Below, in pieces: positions 43,116 through 49,103 of a stretch of 49,103 nt of DNA. Numbering within the stretch: the stretch's first letter is position 1; each line of letters opens with the position of its first letter. A program made the position numbers and the translations under genes. Origin of the DNA: Paraphysomonas bandaiensis (lineage: Eukaryota > Chrysophyceae); assembly GCA_965644295.1 (NCBI GenBank), contig CBFFRP010000130.1, positions 1-49,103 of the forward strand, in the 5' to 3' direction. The notes below the pieces were generated by a model. The model searched no databases and was not told the DNA's origin. It saw nothing but the letters and a program-made list of their open reading frames with translations.

Positions 43116-43345
43116 GGGGCTAGTTGAATGCTAGACAAACTAGTTAGACCTCTACCTGTAACTAATCAGTACACATTTTATTATCCTACTATTTAGCGCT
43201 ATAGAAGCTGCTTGTGCGTCGCCGCAAGCACCAAGGTGCGACCACTTCCGTTCTTAATGTTGATTGTGAGTTTCGCCATGATTGTGTGTCCTAGGACTCA
43301 CTGGCACGTGTTATCAGGGGGTCTCCCGATGAGATTCCACCAGGC
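43116..43345. repeat. Structured dispersed repeat, copy D
   Basis: It restarts at GCTAGTTGAATGCTAGACAAAC, also present near 42850, and continues into GCGTCGCCGCAAGCACC and TGTCCTAGGACTCACTGGCACG. The latter matches copy A (17150-17300). It is in direct orientation right after copy C. Confidence 0.75.
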
Positions 43346-44640
43346 TCTGAGGTACAGGGTTCTGTATTAAGGTCCTGAGTGTACCGAGTGCTAGATGTGT
43401 GTGCTGGGAGGTGGGTGGGGAGGTGGAATGTTGTGGCGTTGTCTCAGTGCACCGTTTGGGCCTCGTCGGGCTATAGGTAGAGTTCCCGGAGACGGCGTCG
43501 TTGTCGAGGGCCTAAAGGTTTCATCGGGACGGTGATGTGTTCCTCTGGGTATGAGTGGTGGGGTTCGTGTGTACGGTGGGCGGTGCTCCAGCAGTCTCGG
43601 GTCGTCTGCGGACTCCTAGTAGTAATCGTAGCACCCTTGGGCGTTTCCATTGCTGTCTACGTTTATGACGCGGTCGCGGGAGTAGCCTAGAGGGGGTTCT
43701 GTGTGTAGGGTAATATATATATCGTCGACTTCTTGGATTATGAGCTTTGCTGCAGCATAAAGCGGGAGAAGCATACTGATGACGGCTGCTTCAAGGCTTC
43801 GCAGACCTTGGGGTGTCAAGGACTCATAGATGTGATCTCCAAAAACCACCTCGAGTGTTGTGCAGAGGTGGTGATAGTACCTGTCCAGAATCTCTCCACC
43901 CCTGCTGCGGGAAGGATGGGCCCCAGGCCCTGCTGGAGAGCCGCTGTAGCGCATTGGTGGTCCAGTGGGGTAGATCTTGATCTCTCAGAATCTCGTGAAG
44001 CGCGTTTTTGTGGCCATTAAAGGCAGTCTCCCGTATCTGGGTGATGGTGTCATGTGTTCAGTCTAGACACATGTGTTTGAGTGAGTCTATAGTCGAAAGC
44101 CGCAGTCAGAACATGCGGCTATGACCAGGTCGAGTCCTTGTTTGGTTTTAACCCAGTTTTTCGCTATGCTGTAAGATTTGCCCCATGTCAATAATATGCT
44201 GCATTGAGCACTCTCTGGCGTAGGTGTGAACTATATATTTATCCTTTCTTTGATGGACAACCATCTGCTTGTGCCAGTTTGCGCGGAAGTAGTGCCCCGC
44301 TGTTTGTCCAATATCCAGGCACCCGGTCAGGATTGTGGATGTAGCGTTGATCTCAAAGTGCAGTGTAGGTCTCCATCCGTTGGGTGCGGAGTCCGTGAGT
44401 AGGGGGCTTGTATGATGCGGCCAATGCCATAAACCCGCCGTCGTGAGTATCCGTCCAATGGCTTGGTCCACTTCGATGTTACAGACAGTGTAATTTTGTC
44501 GTCCCAGTAGTCGGTCAACTTCAAGCCAGTCGTCTCCGGCTATTGCATCTACAATATAAATGCCTTTGTCGTCATAATATATATGTCCATTCAGATTCAT
44601 CAGTGGTAAGTCGTTCAGGGTGTGATCGGACCCAGGCTAC
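43346..44640 (-). pseudogene. GC-rich remnant with broken reverse-transcriptase-like ORFs
   Basis: This 1.3-kb stretch is much richer in G+C than its surroundings. On the minus strand an open frame starts at an ATG at 44600 and ends at 44148 (150 aa). Its end, with ATSTILTGCLDIGQ, NWHKQMVVHQ and IVHTYARECSM, resembles the segment after the palm in some protist reverse transcriptases, where a run ending in a YAR-x-CS motif precedes a helix. A second frame (43954-43616, 112 aa) lies further along, with stops between. The family could be Penelope-like or DIRS-like; I cannot decide. It is probably a decayed retroelement. Confidence 0.35.
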
Positions 44641-45716
44641 ATTACTTTTTCAAGCTTTATTTGCTGCAATGCTTTTCGAGCAGTACACCTTTGACGTCTG
44701 GTGGAAAGTGCCTCGTCAGTGCGGATGCATATGGCTTTACAGTCAGTCTGTGTTGATCGGTATGTGCGCAGGAGGGAGTCGCGCAAAGAGTATAAGTGTC
44801 ATATAGCAGCTAACATTAATATTGATGCACATTATATTCTTATAGCAAGAAAAAAACTATTCAACCTATTTGTCAAATAGGTGTGATTTCCTTGTCATGC
44901 TAATATTGGCGTAAAACCTAGTCAAAGCAAGAAATGCTTCAATCTACCAAATTTAGTTATAGACATATAGTCATAAATTGTACTTGCATAATATTGCTTC
45001 ACACAAAAAGCAACAATAGGGTCACACAACGGGTAAAAAGTAAAACCAATTCAGCATAGTTCAGCAGGCGAAAACAAAGTTAAAGAACTGAAAAATAGAG
45101 ATATATTGGCAGAACTCCACTAGTTTCTGTACGCAACCGTACTCATGTAATAATCAGACTTTCATATATTGGCAGAACTCCATCGCTCACTCCTCCTCAC
45201 AGTGAGTTGTTTCTGGGGGTGTAGTGAGTTGGGTTATCATGTGAATCACTGTAGTACTGAAAATGAAATATACGCTTGCATTAATTAATTAATTAATAAT
45301 ACTAATTATTAATTAGTAATAAAAGTAGTGTTTTATTGATGGGTCGCTGCCGTACCATGCTATTTGAATATATAATATGATATTGTTCCTAAGCCCTGAT
45401 ATATATTTAGAGTGTTGTTGGCTGCACTGTCGTACCACTATGTTTGCCTCTATACTGAATCACCGTTAGCATATTATATATATATATATAGAAATACAAC
45501 TTATAGGAGCAATGCATTTTCGATTATATATTTCTTCATTTCTTAGTCAGAAAGCATCACCCGCTTCGCATAACCTCAATTCTTGACTGCATTGGCGCCT
45601 TTCTATGGTTGAAGTGGTTACTCCATTCCAGGCAGCATGTGTGTTTATTCTATTCATGTATGTGAATAAGTTGTACACATGGGAAATAAAAACAGTAGAA
45701 AATTGATATAAACATT
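44641..45716. other. AT-rich intergenic region
   Basis: No gene is supported. Small features are a 17-bp repeat ATATTGGCAGAACTCCA at about 45103 and 45166 and a TTAATTAATTAATTAA run near 45280. ATTGTTCCTAAGCCCTGAT near 45383 resembles the end of the hAT MITE at 48371-48525 but has no partner. Confidence 0.5.
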
Positions 45717-47062
45717 TATATCGCTGGATAATGAAACGGAAGTACTCCACTCATGCATAAGACTATCAAACTTCACTTTAGATGGAGACAGGCCTCATAA
45801 TATTCGATAAGAACTTATGTTCAGTGGATCAGGGAGCATTTCAGTCTAAATAGAGATGCATTCAATGCAATAAAACAGTATCTTACAAGTAATATCTCAA
45901 CAAATACTCTGCATTTATTGATAATGTTTTGATGTTTTGTGCAGCTAACGATGATACCATCGATTTACTGTAGTAAATCCCTACAGTTTGTTATATATAT
46001 TGGATTATGATACTCTGCCTGGACAGATCAACATATCAAAGTTTGGCATTATATATATGTGAAGTACTGACTTAACAACTGAAAGGTAAACTTATACTTT
46101 AAGGTGAAAATTATAAATTGTAATCAATGCCTGTTACTATTCACCAATTTCATGTTGTCTCTACTTCCACTCACCACTCATTTCTCGTACGATATTACTT
46201 CGTCACTATAACTTACATAGTACGATTAATAAGAGTGCAACTGTATACTATTGTAATTTAAATTTTAAATACCTTATAACTACAGCTTTTAATTGCTCAC
46301 ATATAGCAGAACTCAACACAACACAATCATGGAACGCAAAACAAAAGTAGCCGCAGCATTCGAGTTTCAAAGTAAATATATTACGCAAACTCTCACATTT
46401 CTAATCGTTATTTTTAACGTAATTTCATGATTATCGAAGGTCATTAGGGGTTTACATGAATACGTAGTGTACTAGCTATAATCTAATATGAACTGCCTTG
46501 TTAATCTAATGCTTTTAATTTTATTATTGGACATATAATTATTCTTATTTCATACTAAACTCTAAATTAAATGTGTTATCCACTGGGACATGCCTATATA
46601 CATGTGCAGCAAGTGGTCAAGTTGAAATATATAATAATTAATACCAACCAAAGCATATATGAATATCACTGCACGTTCCTACATTTCATAAGTCGTGCGC
46701 ATGAAATAAGATCTGCATATACACTTTTCCGTTCTGGATGGTGGATACATGAAGGTTATTATTCCTCAACCACTCCGCAATACATGACTGCCCTTCATTA
46801 TTAACTGCACTCCTCTGGCTAAACCATATATTTGCAACAAAGTTTCTTTGTTTTTTTCGCAGTATTGTTTACTTTCATTGAATAGATGCGGAGAAATTAC
46901 CGTTTCAAAGTCATCCAAAGAACACAGTCTCATTGAATTCAATACATCTCTATTCAGACAGAAATGCTCCCTGATCCACTGAACATAAGTTCTTAGCGAA
47001 TCTTATGAGGCCTGTCTGCATCTAATGTGGAGTATTCCCTCTCTCTATCCAGCGATATATCA
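45717..47062. mobile_element. 1.35-kb element bounded by long inverted repeats
   Basis: The left arm (45717 to about 45870) and right arm (about 46927-47062) are inverted copies, roughly 135-150 bp each, with substitutions and indels. The outermost match is TATATCGCTGGATA against TATCCAGCGATATA. The inner match includes CAGTGGATCAGGGAGCATTT. The interior has no credible transposase. An ATG near 46329 followed by a donor-like site and a distant acceptor gives only about 22 codons. It may be a non-autonomous foldback transposon; two opposite insertions of one repeat would look the same. I see no target-site duplication. Confidence 0.6.
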
Positions 47063-47414
47063 AGGAATGCATGACAATTCGATACAGATTACATGTCTCC
47101 GATATGTATTGCTCCTCAATAATCAATTATAAGCACTCAATTCATCAGGACGATTGCGGCACTTCGTCCTGATATGCATGCATGTGTGCAGTTATTGTGT
47201 TATAATATAGGCATTTATTGCTTGCTTTTCTGCATACAGTACATATTTTTTTATATAGTGCTTAGAACAACTATACTATCCTACCGCCCGGAATACTGCA
47301 ATAAAATGATAATACGGAATGATGGATACTTCGTAAAATATTGTGAGTTAGTTCACCATCATCAACAGGTTCCCATCTCTCTCTAATACATTACACGAAA
47401 TCCCACTAACTGGC
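47063..47414 (+). promoter_or_regulatory. Upstream region of the EF-hand gene
   Basis: This 350-bp gap before the ATG at 47415 is AT-rich and presumably holds the promoter. No motif stands out. Confidence 0.45.
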
Positions 47415-48159
47415 ATGGGAAATTGCGGGTTGTGGCACAAAACTTTTGAGGTTAATGCTGATATCGAGGGTCAGGGACCGGAAGTGCTCATTACATTCTC
47501 TAAATTAGGACTACACTTCGAGGAAGTCAGCAAATTTTATCGCCGTTTTTGTCGCATTGACAACAATGGAGATGGTAAAATAAATCTACAAGAGTTTCAC
47601 CACTACTATGGGTTTAAAGAAACTCCATTTTCGAAGATGGTACGTGGCTGTGTGTTGTGTCGATGGCTTTATATACGGCCTTGTGCAGGTGTTTTCTAAG
47701 ATGGATATCAACAATACGGGTTACTTGAACTTTGAAGAGTTTGTGATATGCATATGGGATTTCTTGTCCCAAGACTTGCGCCACTTAGCATTCAATCTAT
47801 TTGACGAAGATCGGTCAATGAAACTACATAAATCTGAAGTGCACCAAATGGCAAAGTATGTCTATGGTGTCGAGCACGGCAAAAATCGCAAATTAGATTC
47901 TACAATTGATACTATGCGAACAGATGCCGATGGTAATGTTTCATTTGAGGAGTTTGTTGAACAAACCAAAAGAAATCAAACTCTACTGTGGCCTGCGTTT
48001 GTACTACAAAACACTCTGTGGAATGACATCCTGGGTGAAGCGTACTGGCGAACCATGATTGATATAAGAAATTCGAAGATGAATGGATTGGATATTCATA
48101 GCATACTTATGCGCCGGGAAGATGAAATTAGTGACAGTGAAATTGTGCTGGATGTGTAG
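47415..48159 (+). CDS. EF-hand calcium-binding protein, two exons, possibly myristoylated
   Basis: Exons 47415..47639 and 47689..48159 (49-nt GT-AG intron) give 231 aa. The N-terminus MGNCG has Gly-2 and Cys-4, so N-myristoylation with palmitoylation is plausible and would place it at membranes. EF1 (49-60, DNNGDGKINLQE) is canonical. EF2 (81-92, DINNTGYLNFEE) has good ligands. EF3 (114-125, DEDRSMKLHKSE) lacks the loop glycine. EF4 (152-163, RTDADGNVSFEE) has Arg for the first ligand. Two strong and two weak sites and a length near 200 recall calcineurin B-like or NCS-type sensors, but the C-terminal 60 residues match nothing I know. The intron is flanked by a 13-bp direct repeat. AATAAA lies at 48320-48325. 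Confidence 0.85.
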
Positions 48160-48362
48160 TGTGAGGTATTTGAAGGCCTGTACAACATCAAAGTTATCTT
48201 AGCGCTAGTAAATCGTTTTGTAGAGATGGAAATATGTAGAGGACGTTGTATATTTAAGTCATTAGTTTCTGTATTTGTACTTTCAGAAAGCGTTATAGTC
48301 TCCAACCTATTAGGATTTAAATAAACTTTATTCCACGGCTTATTTCGTGAACTGAAATAATA
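48160..48362 (+). terminator. 3' flank and polyadenylation signal of the EF-hand gene
   Basis: AATAAA at 48320-48325 lies about 160 nt after the stop codon and is followed by CTTTATTCC. Nothing else is recognised. Confidence 0.5.
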
Positions 48363-48533
48363 ATGGACAGCAGGGCTAGGAAACAATATATTGCAATACT
48401 ATTGTTAGAGAGCGCTCCATCAATAGTATTGATGGAGATTTTAAACAGGCCCAACAATACAATTACAATATATTGCAATATATTGTACAATGTATTGCAA
48501 TTCAATATATTGTTTCCTAGCCCTGATGGACAG
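48363..48533. mobile_element. 155-bp hAT-type MITE with an 8-bp target-site duplication
   Basis: The element spans 48371-48525. Its ends are perfect inverted repeats of 23 bp starting CAGGGCTAGGAAACAATA. Identical 8-bp duplications ATGGACAG flank it (48363-48370 and 48526-48533). A CAGGG terminus plus an 8-bp duplication is diagnostic of hAT-family transposition. There is no coding capacity, so it needed a transposase in trans. The perfect ends and duplication suggest a young insertion. Confidence 0.93.
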
Positions 48534-49103
48534 TGTACAGCTAGACAGCTAGTATCAAATATCAAAGATATATATGATAACTAGTCTCCATTTCATCTCA
48601 AAATATGAAATGTATACAATTTAATAAGGACGTTCTTTTGTCATGTGGAAGACAGCTGTATGCAATAAATATTCGTCAAACAGACGTATTTATGATATAT
48701 ATATGTATACTATATAGTGTTACTAAGTTGTTACTAAGTGTGAATAGAAGTAAGTGTTACTAATATATATATGTATACTATATAGTGTTACTAGTGTGAA
48801 TAGAAGTAAGTGTTACTAAGTCGTAGATTTCATTCTCTATATATATCATTGCTGAAAAGAGTGGCAAGTGCTTAACTTGGTCCCAAAGCAACTACAAGTT
48901 GATAGTAAACGACAGTGCTATTAACTATTAACTCGTCCGTCCCGTCAGAGGCTATCAGATAATAATGACTTGCAAACTACACTCTGGGCACTACAAGATA
49001 CTGTGCATATTGGACTGTACATATCCACAGTGCATCACCACCCAACTGTGGGCACCGAATGTGTCAGCCAGGACAAAGGAAGCTTCTCCATGAAAAAGAC
49101 GTA
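48534..49103. other. Window end: AT-rich sequence with a short tandem repeat
   Basis: At about 48695-48820 a unit of roughly 60 bp (TATATATGTATACTATATAG, then GTGTTACTA and GTGAATAGAAGTAAG) occurs twice in tandem with small length differences. The last 250 bp are less AT-rich and could be the edge of a gene or transposon that continues outside. I cannot support a call there. Confidence 0.55.

Noticed and set aside
46329-46895. Possible tiny spliced gene (ATG near 46329, donor GTAAAT, acceptor TTTTTTTCGCAG)
   Set aside because: The joined product is about 22 codons, has no recognisable feature and lies inside the inverted-repeat element.
48860-49103. Possible gene or element start at the right edge
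   Set aside because: The composition changes but no frame shows a recognisable domain before the window ends.

Overview
This is eukaryotic nuclear DNA. Every recognised multi-exon gene has short spliceosomal introns (about 43-86 nt) with GT-AG or GC-AG borders. Intergenic DNA is AT-rich and full of transposon remains. The gene set suggests a small-genome protist that can build cilia: alpha-tubulin with acetylatable K40 and a terminal tyrosine, dynein-2 light intermediate chain (DYNC2LI1), a microcephalin-like (MCPH1) triple-BRCT protein, EI24, an ABCB half-transporter and a carbohydrate sulfotransferase. The animal-like alpha-tubulin and the MCPH1 layout fit a unicellular opisthokont, perhaps an ichthyosporean-like holozoan. 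That placement is inference and was not tested.

Layout. Positions 1-14407 are six head-to-tail copies of a 2,491-bp unit. Each unit carries one intronless alpha-tubulin gene on the minus strand, and all six encode the same protein. The window opens inside a unit, so the array probably continues to the left. A broken Mutator-like (MULE) transposon at about 14408-17622 interrupts the array. Beyond it, 17624-18462 holds two diverged spacer relics of the same array whose tubulin gene has been deleted. Positions 18633-26260 hold single-copy genes: sulfotransferase (-), EI24 (+), an unrecognised gene with a duplicated domain (-), and a four-exon ABC transporter (+). Positions 26261-32594 are transposon-rich, with a structured dispersed repeat and a decayed Ty1/copia element (LTRs 27984-28312 and 31698-32027, TSD GTATT) that itself carries a 1.2-kb insertion. 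DYNC2LI1 (-) and the MCPH1-like gene (+) follow as a divergent pair at 32595-36792.

Positions 37250-42543 are a structurally complete Ty1/copia element: LTRs identical by eye, TSD CTCTC, one 1,532-codon gag-pol ORF. The right end holds more copies of the structured repeat, a GC-rich stretch with broken reverse-transcriptase-like ORFs, a 1.35-kb element bounded by long inverted repeats, a two-exon EF-hand gene (47415-48159), a 155-bp hAT-type MITE with a perfect 8-bp TSD, and a small tandem repeat.

The host genes do not form a pathway cluster. The only functional link is microtubule and cilium biology (alpha-tubulin, DYNC2LI1, possibly MCPH1). The most unusual feature is the homogenised tubulin array with its decayed edge. 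I found no RNA genes (rRNA, tRNA) and no CRISPR or bacterial features. All exon joins were made by eye from splice signals, reading frame and family conservation.
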